DNA from: Siniperca chuatsi
Lineage: Eukaryota > Chordata > Actinopteri > Centrarchiformes > Sinipercidae
Length of the DNA stretch: 64,000 nucleotides
NCBI RefSeq assembly: GCF_020085105.1
Contig: NC_058042.1
Location: 21,024,501 to 21,088,500 of the forward strand
Direction: 5' to 3'
The position numbers were made by a program, and so were the translations under genes. Each line of letters begins with the position of its first letter. The stretch's first letter is position 1. Below are positions 24,928 through 39,800 of this stretch, piece after piece. Under the pieces are notes generated by a model. The model worked only from the letters and a program-made list of their open reading frames with translations. It made no database searches and was not told where the DNA came from.

Positions 24928-25689
24928 CTTTATTTTACCCTGACTGACAATCAAACTATTAAAATGAACAACATGACCTCTGGCCAGCCTTTAGCCAAGC
25001 ACTCATAGTAAACACCTCTGTTGAGAATATACTCCTTTTTTTTCTTGGCATTAATAGTGTAATAGCCTCCTAGCTTTAATCCAGTTGAGATGATGTCAGG
25101 ACAATGATAAAATAACACTACAGACACTCTCTGTCTTTATCTCACATAAACACTGTAGTTATAATCAGAGGGAAGTTCTACTAATGCGTTGGTCAGGACA
25201 CGAGAAACATCACCAACAAGGCTGACTGCCTGTCGGCCAACTATTGCTGGATACGAAAGGAGTACAACTTTGACAACCTGCGTCAGATACGTACTAACGC
25301 ACTGAGGAGGAGAAAGGGAGAGGAAGAGTTGTTTTATCTTTGGGACAATACTGACACATTGTTTGTTTTAAGGGTTAGGGTAGAATTAGGTTAAGGTTAG
25401 GAGGGGCAAGGAAATGCATTATGTCAATGACAGAAAGAAGTACAAGGATATGTGTGTGTTATAAGTTTGCAGAGGGTAGGGGATCGGGATAAGAGGTATA
25501 TGTTTTGAATGAATGTGATATGAATGCACGTGTCTGTATCTTGTGTATGTGAATGTGTTAATGTTTCATGTTAGCCTGACACCATCCCAGGATAGTATAT
25601 ACTATTTTATATATCAAGGTAATATATTTGTTGGTACGCGATTGTAAGCAAAACCTCATGGTGGAAAGCCAACCTGTTCTTATTCCCTC

Positions 25690-26290
25690 TGCAAGGATAC
25701 AGACGCACATGGAACCCTTTAGCATCTGTAGGCGACAACTTGAGAAACTACTTGGTTTGGTAGACTAGTAGGAAATCGCGTTACATAAGTACATAAGTTA
25801 ACTTTTGGTTTCAAACAGGACACGAACCCTGGTCTCCTGGGTGAAAGTCCTGTGTTTGTTTGATCCATCCATCCATCGCTTGACAAACTATGTCACTTGA
25901 CTACCTTTAGGCTCTCTGGCAGCCCTGTGCGTCCCATACAAATGGTACCTTGTGTGTCTGTATACAACGGCGAGTGGTGTGACAAAAAGTAACGCTCCTC
26001 TGTCAGTCATGGTTTCAAACCCACCCCATATTGGATAAACGGCTGTGATTGGCTCAACTGAATCCAGGATGGGTGGAAATCTGTTTGAATGGGAGAAGGG
26101 CCAAACGTACCTGCAAGAGCAAATGAAACATGAGCTCAGCAGATTCCTCTGGTTCCCAGGCTGGGGTCGTGTGGCAACATGTAACAAATACAGAGCATGA
26201 AAACATTTGGCTAAAAAGCTACTTTTAAACAGGGAGTGCATGCTTCATCAAGACGGCAGGTTGTGGTCATCATACTGCACCTTTTCCTCC
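25690..26290 (-). repeat. Interspersed repeat with tRNA T-arm-like segment
   Basis: On the minus strand, around 25818-25850, the sequence contains AGGGTTCGTGTCCTG, close to a tRNA B-box/T-arm, preceded by CACCCAGGAGACC. The region around it has an open frame of 117 codons (25888-26241, minus) with no recognisable domain. The organisation fits a tRNA-derived SINE or a non-autonomous element of fish. No complete tRNA fold is present. Confidence 0.35.
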
Positions 26291-26490
26291 TCCAGGGGGA
26301 GACAGGTGACGCAACCACACTACATACTAACTGTATAGCCTGCATTGTCATAGTATACTGTTTTTGCAGTTAGTTTACAATAATCATACACTATACCGTT
26401 TTCTATCAGGAAATGATAAAATACATGCACTGATGTACAACAATAACACTGCGACCTTGGAGTGCTGTTGCCAAGAAAAAGATTAAAAGA

Positions 26491-26830
26491 TTTATTATAA
26501 TAATAATAAACTTTATTTACACAGCACTTTTCAAAATCAAAGTTACAAAGTGCTTTACATGGTTGAATCAGGGTTAAAACATTTCAGGACTGAGGCAAAT
26601 ACAATCAGACATTAAAAACACAGCAATACAATGAAATAAAATAAAATAAAACCCCAATAAAGAGAATTACTAATAATAAAACAGATTCGATATGTTGGCA
26701 ATACAACAGAGTACTAGAATTAATAAAAGGCTTTTTTGAAAAGATACGTTTTGAGAAGTGATTTAAAAGATGTCACTGATTCAGCAAGCCGAGGAGCCAT
26801 GACTGCAAAAGCCTGGTCTGTTACACTCTT
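26491..26830 (-). mobile_element. LINE (L2-type) 3' end, copy 1
   Basis: The minus strand reads the tail of a LINE reverse-transcriptase frame (FAVMAPRL, then AESVTSFKSLLKTYLFKKAF), followed by a 3' UTR and a terminal (TTA)n tract at 26491-26510. The last 100 bp are almost identical to 51234-51361 in the opposite orientation. Only the 3' end is present, as usual for 5'-truncated LINE insertions. Confidence 0.75.
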
Positions 26831-26919
26831 TGTTGTTGTTTTCCCAAGACCTTCCTCGAGCTGTCTCACCCTCCAAAATTAGTTTCACTGTTTTTATAAT
26901 ATATATATATATATATAAT

Positions 26920-27410
26920 AATACAATTTTATTTATAGAGCACTTATCAAAACAACAACAAAGTACAAAGTGCTTCACAACAAGAGAAATAAAATACTGC
27001 AGTGAATGACGAAATATAAAGAAATAAAATACATAAAATACACAAAAGCAATCAAATAAACAGCCAGTTCGGGTAAAGTCAGGATATGCTTTCAGATAAA
27101 AATGTGTTTTGCGAAGAGACTTAAACAAAGACACTGACTCATACAACCTAATTTCTTCGGGCAAGTTGTTCGAGAGCCTCGAGGCCCTGATAGCAAAAGC
27201 TCTGTCCCCCTTTGTTTTTATCCTGGACTCAGGTACAGACAGAAGACCCCTGCCCGAAGATCTCAAACTACGTGAAGGTTCAAAAGAGATTACAAGGTCT
27301 AAAATATAGTCTGGAGCCAGGCCATGAAGAGCCTTAAAAGTAATCAACAAGATCTTAAAATCAATCCTAAAACAAACAGGGAGCCAATGAATAGAGTCTA
27401 AAACAGGTGT
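26920..27410 (-). mobile_element. LINE (L2-type) 3' end, copy 2
   Basis: The minus strand carries LITFKALHGLAPDYI, then SRSLRSSGRGLLSVP and TKGDRAFAIRASRL, the C-terminal signature of L2-like LINE ORF2 proteins. It is followed by a 3' UTR with the typical stretch about tables of short AGTGCTT-type ends. It belongs to a subfamily related to but different from copy 1 beside it. The frame runs on past the conserved part into unrelated sequence and is not a host gene. Confidence 0.78.
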
Positions 27411-27452
27411 TTTTCAGCTGCAAACTCTCTTTATACATCCCTGACCCGCAGG

Positions 27453-27460
27453 TTACGTCA
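27453..27460. promoter_or_regulatory. CRE-like site upstream of mpc1
   Basis: TTACGTCA, reverse complement TGACGTAA, is a CREB/ATF-type variant about 225 bp before the mpc1 ATG. The single match is weak evidence. Confidence 0.25.
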
Positions 27461-27683
27461 ACTTCTTTTATACTGTCTTTTCCCAACCCAGTTCTCTTCA
27501 TATATCCTTGATCCAGACAGATCCAGACCGTCTGACGTTGCGCTGCGTAATTGCGACAGTGTCGTAAAGCGCCAATGTTGTGGAAATTCGACCAGTCGTC
27601 CTCTGAGTTAAGCTGTCAGTCGCCCTTCAACACGGAAAGAGCACTCTTCTCGGCCAAAACAGACACCAGCCTATCGTTAAACC

Positions 27684-30561
<2,878 letters not shown>

Positions 30562-31244
30562 TGGGTGAAGCCGATGCAAAACGTTCACTGCAGAGTGGCA
30601 CCATGCTGCTTCAACAGACGCCTAAACTTGGACATCAAAACCCATGCATCGAAAAACATCTTAATCTTATCATTGAAACCGTAGCACTTGCACCATTTTT
30701 TAACCTGATGTTACTCTGATCGATCACCCTCATGAAGTTTTAGTCACACAGAAAAAAGCTGATGCTTTCCTCCAAGAAGTGCTTCATTTTTAGATTGTTG
30801 CAATATTCAACATGACACACAAAAATATAATGTGGGTGAAAGTACACTCAGCTAACCTGCCTGACAGTTAGATGCCTTGCACACTGGATCCACTGGCTAT
30901 TGCACACTCTGAAACTTGGCTAAAGCAGTCATTGTTCATAAATCATCTCATTTCAGGTCAACAGCATTAATATTTTTATTACTTTCATACCTGCTAAGTA
31001 ATTGAAATGTTAATGATATTTCACAGAGAACTTAGCCTGAGGTCAGTTTGTGCAAATATGTCCACACCATGGTCCATTATCACTGGCTAAGCATATGGAC
31101 TTTCATTCATTAACCTTTGCTTAAACACCTTTGTTTTTTGTGCCCTGGAGCTTATTATTATGCTGTACAATGAAAACATGTGTGGATGATGATCCAATTT
31201 GACAATTATTTGACAATTATTAAACAAATGTTTAAATAATACAC

Positions 31245-31250
31245 AATAAA
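31245..31250 (+). terminator. Polyadenylation signal of mpc1
   Basis: AATAAA about 0.68 kb after the mpc1 stop. Another AATAAA lies near 31462. Confidence 0.4.
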
Positions 31251-31895
31251 TACTTATGTCTTTTTATGTGGTGAAGCTGCATAATTAGGATCAGACTGTC
31301 TAGGTTATAATCCTCCATGACTGGGCAAGACAAGCTGCTTCTGTCAGTGCTAACCCAAAATGTAATGTGTGTTGTCATATGTCATTCACATTAATTTATT
31401 GTCATTGTATAATTCACATTATTTCCCCCTGATTAATGATTTGACTCTCTGGGTTTGTTAAAATAAACCAACTTGAACACAATTCAGCAAGCGAGTGATT
31501 TATTTGCAAAGATTGTTTTTCATGAAGTTCGGCTTTGCAATTGTAGTTTTAATTTGGTTCTTGTTAGGGATCAGGTAACCTTTACAATGTCAGGCACAAT
31601 ACCAGGCACCATGGTAATATCAAGGAGGTCACTGCTCATATTTACACTCAACACTACTCAACCTAATGCCCTTGTTAAATTAACACTAAACACATCTTTT
31701 CATCAAAGTTATAAAGTACAAACCAAATGAACTGGAAATGAATGGGGGTTATTACACATGTTATATGTTTTATGTATACACCAGCTTAAGCTTTCATGTG
31801 AAAACAATTGCTCAGAGCTGGATAAATATATATTAAACTTTTGTTTATTTCACCACCAATTTCAACAATCAGGAGCCATTCAACATTGTCAAAAC

Positions 31896-32149
31896 CAGCG
31901 GGGGGGAGTAGGATTCAGATCCTTTACTTAAGTAAAAGCCGTAATAGGCCTTATTTTCACTTCTTTACATGCTGTTGCATAGCGTAACCAATAACAGTGC
32001 ATCATATTTTATAAACTGCTTATATGTTTTGTATGCAAAGTAGCAAGTGAGTAAAAAGTACAATATTTTCCTCTTAAATGTAGTGGAGTAGAGCTATAAA
32101 GCAAATACTTAAATAGTGCAAGTACCTGAAAATTGCACTTCCACCAGTA
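31896..32149. mobile_element. MITE of the AAGTAAAAG family, copy 1
   Basis: About 250 bp with ends resembling CAGTGGTGGAAGTA and its complement (left GGGGAGTAGGATTCAGATCC, right GCACTTCCACCAG). CTTTACTTAAGTAAAAG lies near the left end. A longer relative is at 44190-44700. It is non-coding and non-autonomous. Confidence 0.6.
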
Positions 32150-32440
32150 GTCGTAACTGATACCTTGGACACACAAAGATTCAAGTAAATATAATTTAAA
32201 TGCAGCTGAAATATTTTTTGGAATAAATGGATGTTGTACTCGCTGACTTTCCAACAACAACCTAAAACCTTACTGGGCAAGAATGTAAATGGGTGTTTGA
32301 TTTTTGGGATTTTTGATGGGGAAATAATAATGAGAGAAAATGACATTGAACGAGATAACCAAACTAACTAATTCCAGGAGATGGCAGTAATGCAATAATA
32401 CGGACCCAGTTGCAGTTAAACGAGAAAGAAGAAGACCAAC

Positions 32441-35400
32441 ATGGCGTCCCTTAACAGTGACGAGTGGAGAGCTATCTGCGATAAATTCACCAACGCCCAA
32501 AACCTTACTGATGTAGAATCACGAAATGACCCGGAAAATGACCCGTTTCGTTCCAAATACAAGGCCAGGGAGCTCCTCAGAGAGATATACTGCTCGCTGA
32601 AGAGTTTCGAGGCCGGCGAAGGTGAGGAGGACGGCGGCGGAGAGAGCGGCGACCAGCGGCCGACAGAGCCGCCGACAGAGCCGCCGGTGGACGGGCAGAG
32701 GGAGGATGTGTTCGGTCAGGGCTTCAGCGGCGACTCGCCAGCCGGGCTGCGGGCCGCTAAACTCGGGGCTGTGGAGTACTATCTGGGCGTCAACCATGTC
32801 GACACAGAGGAGCTGTCAGCCGGGCAGGAGCATCTGATGAACTGCATGAAACTGCTGGAGAGATGCAGAGTGTCGTGCGAGAATGTGTCGCTGTTTATCC
32901 ATGTCAGGGTAACGTTGACGTTATAACTTACTCCTTAATAATGCAATTAAGCTAACTGCCCGTTAGCTTCCCGTTAGCTGTCAGTTTTCTCAGACATTCC
33001 AGCACAAGTCGTCTACAAACAGGCCGTGGCTGTAGCTAAAGTCAAGCTCAACCAACATTTCTAAATAAAAATAATTTTGAAAGATATGACATGACAGATT
33101 GTGACTGAGATGCTGCTACGAAACGAATCGACCATCACGAAGTAATTGACTATAATATTGTTAAACCCTAATACAACTGACAATGGCATCATCAACAACG
33201 CCATTCCTTGACGTTGGAGGAGCATTGTGGTCCAGTGGGGAAGCAGTTTGTACCACCACTCCCCTTTTACATACATTACAGCTTGCGTATCAAACGGTTG
33301 ATGATTTGCCATAATTATTAACAAGAATCACAGTGATTATAAAGCCCTGTAAACAGAGTAAATTATTATTGCTTATGTATTGGCTGTTTGTGTTATCAGA
33401 ACCAGTTGGGCATCCTTTGGGCAGGCCGGGATGAGACAGAGACGGCTCAGGGATTCCTTGAAACAGCAGAATCCATCTATCAACATTATATGAATGAGGT
33501 AAGGTTGGTTTCCTGTGTGACTGTTTACTTGAAGGTACATTGATTGATTGATGACAGGGCAGGAGAGACTGTAGCAGAAGAAAGCCATCGGTGCTACATG
33601 AGGAGTGGGGAGACAGACAAACAGTTTTCTTCCCAGGTTACTGTCCGACTGATTATCTAGCTTCTTTATTGTCTCATAACCCGTCTATCATCTGCCTATC
33701 ATGATCATGATATAGAGTGTCACATAACCATAATTTACCTGTTTGTCAGGACAGGAGCATTGCATTGTTGTATTTTTAATAAAAAGTAGGTGTACATGCC
33801 ATTGGCATTGCATTTTTTTGCATTGTCTGAATTTCTGAGGGCGCTACATTATCCCTAAAATTCATTGCTATTCTCAAATTAAGATGAAATGTGAATACAG
33901 TGCACTAGGTAGCAGAAAGCGAGCAAATAAGTATGCCACCTAATTGTTGGTCGTTAATGTGTGTCACTCGCTGTAACTGTGTTGACACCAGCATTCAAAA
34001 GACAAATTGAACTGAGAAGTATTAGTATCTTGCAACAGCAGGACTGAAAATTACAATGGTCAAATCCTCTTCATCAGCATCCGTGGTTGTTGTGTTTTCT
34101 TTTTTTTCAGGATGGGAGTCCTCCCACTGATATGTCAGAGTACTTCACTACTGAGGAGAAGCTCCTGACACATCAGGAAAGGACCAAGAGGTAACTTGTA
34201 AACTCCAACATCCCTATACAGAAGGCCCACACACATATATGCATTTACAGACTTACTACCTGTTTATTTGAATACTTTTGTCCCAAAATTGGTGTGATAG
34301 TGGTCATTCATGCAGCAAACACAGGCACATGTTTATGTTTCTTTACTATGCTCTGCCTTCCCCATATACCCATTCTCCCATTCACTCTCCAACTTTCCTT
34401 TCTCAGGTTTGAGTTGGCCTACACCCATACCATGTACTACCTCGCTCAAGTCTATAAAAACCTTGGTGAGTCGGATCTTGTTTCACTCAAATAAGTAGAA
34501 CAGTATATACTTATTGGCTCGTGTAAATACTTAAAAACGTGTAAAACGTAAAATGCACTTAATAATATTTAAACATAGAGAACTTAAATTTCTCCATAAT
34601 CCATTAACATCCACTTTTATCTAATAAGGAGTCTTTTGAAGTTGCATCATATCCATCAATTTTTGAGGATGCTTATGGATTCTAATATGAATTGGATTCA
34701 TGTTTATCTATGTAAATATAATGAAGCTGAGGCTTATTATGTTAATATATTGCTTTATTTGATGATAGTAATAATAATATTATACTTTGTCTCCCAGGTC
34801 AAACTGAGCGTGCTGCCACCTACTGCCACAGTACCCTGCAGAGACAGTTAAAGCTAAATCAGTTCAGCCCAATGGAGTGGGCTCTGAACGCTGCTACACT
34901 TTCACAGTATTACATCACTAAGGTAGGGCATAGATTGATGAAAACTGATTGAAAACTTTTGATTTAAAGCCTCAAATAAAATGTCAAATCATTTTGATTA
35001 CATGGCAAGAATTTTGGTTGTAGTAATCCGATACATTTTTGTAAGATCTACTCTAGGTGTTCAATAGCGTTGTCACAGCAGTTTGTTTTTAGTATAAGTA
35101 ATGAGAGGTGTGTCTGTGCGTGTGTGATTTCTAGGGCCGATACATGGAAGGCAGACATTGCCTCTCAGCAGCTACTGTCATCTCAGGTTTGGCAGGAGAG
35201 GTTCCTTCTGAGGCTGCAGCACAGGAGAGTAAGTATCTCTCAAAATCGTAATAATTGACATTTCTGTACATATCAAAATAAGCATACTGATTTTCTTTGT
35301 ATTCTGTAGCCCTAATCATCTACAGTGAGTCAGACATCTTACCTCCCTTCCTCTATCTGACTCCTTCCCCCTCACTCCCTCTCACTTCATCCAGATACTT

Positions 35401-36428
35401 CTATCATTCCTTCCCTCTCCTGGCATATCTTAATATCTTTTTCTCTTTGTGTCTGACCCAGGTGAGACAGAGAGTGAGCGCAGGGAACAGCTCAGACAGA
35501 AGAGAGCAGAGATTGCGAGATGTTGGATCAAATACTGTCTCAACATCTTGCAGGACGCTAAGAAGCTGCTAGAGGTACTGCATGGTTGTATGTGTGTGGG
35601 CACTTATGTGTGGTTGTGGGTGTTTCTAAAATCTTTATACTCAAGTACAAGTCACATGACCAAAGATGATGCAAAGTTGATCATTTTAACTTGTCTGTTT
35701 TTGCTTCAGCCAAACCTTGATGTGCATGTTTTTCATGTACAGTATCTGTATATCTGTGTGTTTTAAGTTTCTGTTTACATGTCCACATTCTTGTGTGTAT
35801 CTGGGCTTAGATCTATATAATTGTATTGTGTTTGTGACCAGGACAACATTGGGGAGCTGGATACTGATCGCCAAGAAGAGTTGAAGAGAGCGAGAAGAGT
35901 TGAGGAGGAGGAGGAAGAGAAGGGCAGGAAGAGTGCTCTGCTGTTTGGCTCTGAAGATACCTTCGACTCCATTGCTAGTCTGGAAGAGAAGGTCTATATA
36001 CTGTGCCTGATACTACTGCTAGTGCTACTAGTAATGGTTTTTGTCATAATTGTTAGTGCATCATGTTGAACTGCTGCTTGTTATCAAAAACCACCATTAT
36101 TTCTGTGTCAGAAGCTTCTCTTTATTGATAATATGTTATAACAGTAGCTATTTTTTAATATTATGTTTTAGTAATACAAGATTTTGATGTGATAGTATCA
36201 CTCCATGTATCAAAAGCATAACCGATTGAGAACAAATCTGACAATAAATACAGATTTCAAATTACTGTATCATCAGAGGGCGCCATTGTAGTAGATGAGA
36301 TCAAACTCCCTGCTTTCTGTTTTCCAGGTGCCCTGTTTGCTTCCACTGGACTTTACTGAGGCCAGAGCTGTATTTCTGGTGGGACAGAATTATGTCACAC
36401 AGGTATGCACAACACACACACACACACA

Positions 36429-36499
<71 letters not shown>

Positions 36500-38265
36500 A
36501 AACTGGGTTGGACCCTCATACTTAGACACTCTTATATAAGTAAACAGACACACACACAGCAGTGGAGCCCAGTTGAATTATCCCATCTAGCTGAGTTATT
36601 CAAGTTACCATTCCAGCAGATAAGTGAAAAATTAATTTAATAAGAAAAATGTGAATAAAAAAATCAGGCTATGAAATTAAATGTTCACCTCCCAGTGCAG
36701 TTTGTGGGCTGTGAAGGCCATGGAGATATTGAACAAATAAATGGGACTGGACTTGACTTGACACTTCAATGAATGTACCAAGCAGATAGCTACAGATGTT
36801 TTCATGCTAAATTCCTCAACAATATTGTTGTCTTAAATGTTCACCTCAAGAAGCAAATGTACACTGTGATGTCGTGAATATGATGTTATTCTGATATATG
36901 ATGTTAAGCTGGTATTAATGGCAGTTTCCCTCTGAAGAATTTTGGATTGAAGGCCAATGAGAGAAATTGTGTAAGGAGCTCAAAACCTGGTTTTCTGAGC
37001 AAGTAAAAAAATGTGATCTGAGTGGATGAGTCCTTTATCCTTTTTCTCCATCCTTTCACTCACTCTCACAGGCCAAGGAGTACTTTCAGATGGATGGCTA
37101 TGTGACGGACCACATAGAGATCTTGCAGGATCACAGTGCTCTTTTCCTGGGCCTGGCTTTCTTTGAAGAGGATCTGGAGCGGCGCTGCAAAATGCACAAA
37201 CGACGAGTTGACATGCTAGAGCCAATCTGCATTGGTACTGCACTAACTTTGTTCTTGAGTTGCAGTTATTTTTGTATTTTTTTGTCTCTGAATAATTTCA
37301 TAGGATTGAGTATGAAAAAGACGAAACAAAATAACTTGTGCGTGCAAAGTGACATAATCGATTAAATCTGACTTTCTCTGACTCTCTCTGTTTCTCTACA
37401 GACTTGAATGCCCAGTACTACCTATTGATCCGCAGACAGTTGATGTTTGAGTTGGCTGAGATCTACAATGAAATGATGGACTTGAAACTGACACTGGCCA
37501 ACAGACAAGCAGATACACAGTCTCTAGATAGTCATGCCATTAAGAAATTCAACCATCTCTGCTCTGCCTCTGCCAAGTGAGTGTATATGTGTTTGTGGAC
37601 ATACATGTGTGTGTATGCATCTACATTTATTCAATCTAAATTATTTGAAATCCTCTGTTCTCCTCTTCAGATACTTCCAGATGTTCCTAGACTCTCTGTG
37701 TTCTCCAGAGGGGAAGCTTCCAGAGCACCTGGAGGAGGAGGTGCTCAGACCGGCTCTGGTAGCCCGCTTTAGAGTGGCCCGACTCCACAGCCGGCTGATC
37801 TGCTCTTCACCCTCTGCTCAGCTGGACAACCTCAACAAGTCTCTGGAAAACTACAAGTATGAAGATATATTTCTTAATTTATGGTGATACATTCAAACAC
37901 TTTCTGGGCTGCATATTGAAAGATCTACAGGATTACTCTATATTATGACAGTAATAGGTAACAGAATGAAAGACAGCTGTATTTGGTGGAATAGAAAGGA
38001 TTTTGTTGAAAGCAGTTAAAATGAATGGAATATGGGGGGAGTGCTCTAAAGTCTACATGCTCCCTGCTGCCATGTTGTTTATCTTTATAATGTGTTGCTC
38101 ATCACTTTCATCCTGCACCTGTCTAGATACGTGGTGCAGTATTGTGAGGCTCACCCCGAGGCAACAGCTGCTGTGGAGACAGAGCTGGAGCTGAGTAAGG
38201 AGATGGTCGGTCTGCTCCCTCTCAAAATCAACCGCCTCAAAGCAAGGATGGCTGCAAACAACTGA
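32441..38265 (+). CDS. kifbp: KIF1-binding protein (KBP)
   Basis: Cytosolic TPR-like helical protein that binds kinesin motor domains and blocks microtubule attachment. Human loss causes Goldberg-Shprintzen syndrome. Thirteen coding exons: 32441-32908, 33400-33498, 34111-34190, 34407-34465, 34798-34922, 35135-35228, 35462-35574, 35842-35991, 36328-36402, 37072-37234, 37402-37576, 37671-37856 and 38127-38265. All phases close, giving 641 residues (human 621). The extra length is mostly an acidic, glycine/glutamate-rich insert near residues 50-85. Family segments seen include MEWALNAATLSQYYI, AEIARCWIKYCLNIL and KKFNHLCSASAKYFQMFLDS. An acidic EEEEEE stretch is in the eighth exon. Translation starts at ATG in AACATGG, in a 468-nt first coding exon. 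It lies between mpc1 and srgn, all on the plus strand. Confidence 0.95.
36412..36498. repeat. (CA)n microsatellite at a kifbp splice donor
   Basis: Nearly 90 bp of CA units with one GA interruption begin about 10 bases after the exon ending at 36402. Confidence 0.92.
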
Positions 38266-38796
38266 AGGACGCCGCTGTTCACTGACTGACCTGTTGGTTG
38301 ACCAATAGTGTTAAATCCAAATAAGCCAGTCAATCTAAATTTACCGCCGTATAGTCAAAGGACACTCCCAACAATTATAGAAACTGGATGGCATATTGAC
38401 TTTCTTGCTTCTTGCTTTGTATTGGCGGTGGCCTTTTTCTTTTGTGCAGTCAGTGGGCATGCTGCTTTCACAAGTCTTTTGAACACATTACATGCTGCAC
38501 ATATGTGCTTTCCTCTGTAGTAGTAAAATGTGTGGAGCTAAGAAAATATGCTGTCTTCAAAATTAATATGAAAATGTATTTCTCATAGTACTAAGAAATA
38601 ATTGAGAATGGTTGATGATCTCTTTTATATTTTCAACTTTGAATTGAATGTGAATTGACCCAGAGCTGTTTGTCTCTTTACATCGATGCTTTCTACCCAA
38701 CCAGAGTGGTGTAAAAATATCTTTGTAGGTTTATCACTAAAATGTCACTTTGGACTAAGTGAGTCCCCGTAACATCCTTATGGCAGATATGTACAT

Positions 38797-38802
38797 AATA
38801 AA
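38797..38802 (+). terminator. Polyadenylation signal of kifbp
   Basis: AATAAA 0.53 kb after the kifbp TGA, followed by a T/G-rich stretch, as expected for a cleavage site. Confidence 0.5.
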
Positions 38803-39458
38803 TTTTTGTTTTGTTTTATTTTATTTTACAATTCAGGTGTCCTCTGTGACCCTAGTCTGACTCATACTTGTTTTCTATTGTTAATCATATTGGTTTTTTT
38901 TTATTTAATGTGGCTTTATTTTCTGTAAAGCACTTCAGCACACTAAAATTCTGTTACTTCAGCTACTTTATGTCTCTGATGGTAAAACAAATGTTATGGC
39001 CTACTGTAACCAGGGTTAGTGTAACCATGGTAATAACATTAGGCAGCCAGGGGTACAGATAGTAGAGTTGATCCAGATTGTCTTACTGACAGGTTGCTGT
39101 TGCTCCTTAGAGCTGAGATGCTTGTTCTGCAAATCGTCAGAATGACTGTCCCAGTGACAGTCATTAAGTGGACTTGACCACACTGAGGCTGGTTTATTAG
39201 ACAACATAATCTGCATGATGCCAGCTCGTCCAGTTGAACCTGTGTATTTTCTTCCTGCCTTGGATGAATCACAATGTCAATGTTTTATGTACAGTAGATG
39301 CTGTATGTAATGATAATAAATGAATTAAGTAATGCACACTTACGCCACAATACCAATATGTGCTTTTTACTTGCAATGAGAGACTCTGTGTAAAATGGGT
39401 CTTTTCTCTGGTATGTCTCTGTATAACAGAAGCGCGAAGTTGATTTAATGACTGTGGT

Positions 39459-39800
39459 TCAGAATCAGAAATACTTTATTGATCCCCGAGGGGAAACTCT
39501 TTCGTTACAGCTGCTCACTATCACGTCAATGCACACTTGAGAATAGAAGGAATAGAAGTACTAAGCAAATCAAAATATAATACAGGTAAGATAAATTAAG
39601 TACAAAGTGGATATAAGTATAAACGCTAAAATAAGTGGATTTAGAGGTTGATAAGTATGTATGGTATACAATGTAATAATATAAGTAATAATGCAATGAG
39701 TACTGTCAAGTTAAGTGTAGCTTATTAAGATGATTATGAGACGGTGGATATTGCACAGCAGTAATAGAAGTATGAATAAATATCCCTGATTGAAAGGCTA
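39459..39800 (-). mobile_element. LINE 3' end (GATCCCCGAGGGGAA family)
   Basis: AATACTTTATTGATCCCCGA followed by GGGGAAACTC is the characteristic 3' end of an abundant fish non-LTR element, here reversed. The following 300 bp of A/G-rich sequence ending near a TATTGCACAG motif belong to the same tail. No coding part remains. Confidence 0.6.

Larger units (their letters stand above)
24579..25286 (+). pseudogene. Two-exon relic of a T-type (Cav3) calcium channel gene
   Basis: Exon-like block 1 (24579-24677, followed by a GT donor) reads LAVEALITSVKPIGNIVLIS, then a hydrophobic run ending FGILRVQ. This matches the S4-S5 linker and S5 of domain III of Cav3 channels. Block 2 (about 25161-25286) reads RGKFY, a TAA stop at 25182-25184, then [15 protein letters not shown] and YNFDNLRQ, the adjoining extracellular pore loop of the same domain. 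The two blocks are in the right order with an intron-like gap between them that contains CA and TC/ACTC repeats. No donor follows block 2 and no neighbouring exons are seen. The kept intron means it came from a DNA-level duplication and not from an mRNA copy. The loop resembles Cav3.1 most, from memory of the family. Confidence 0.82.

Noticed and set aside
24579-25286. A working calcium channel gene
   Set aside because: An in-frame stop, a missing donor after the second block and no other channel exons nearby point to a relic.
25888-26241. 117-codon minus-strand frame as a novel protein
   Set aside because: No domain, signal peptide or splice context was seen, and it lies in a likely interspersed repeat.
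26781-27350. 189-codon minus-strand frame as a host gene
   Set aside because: The conserved part is the C-terminus of a LINE reverse transcriptase; the rest runs through its 3' UTR.
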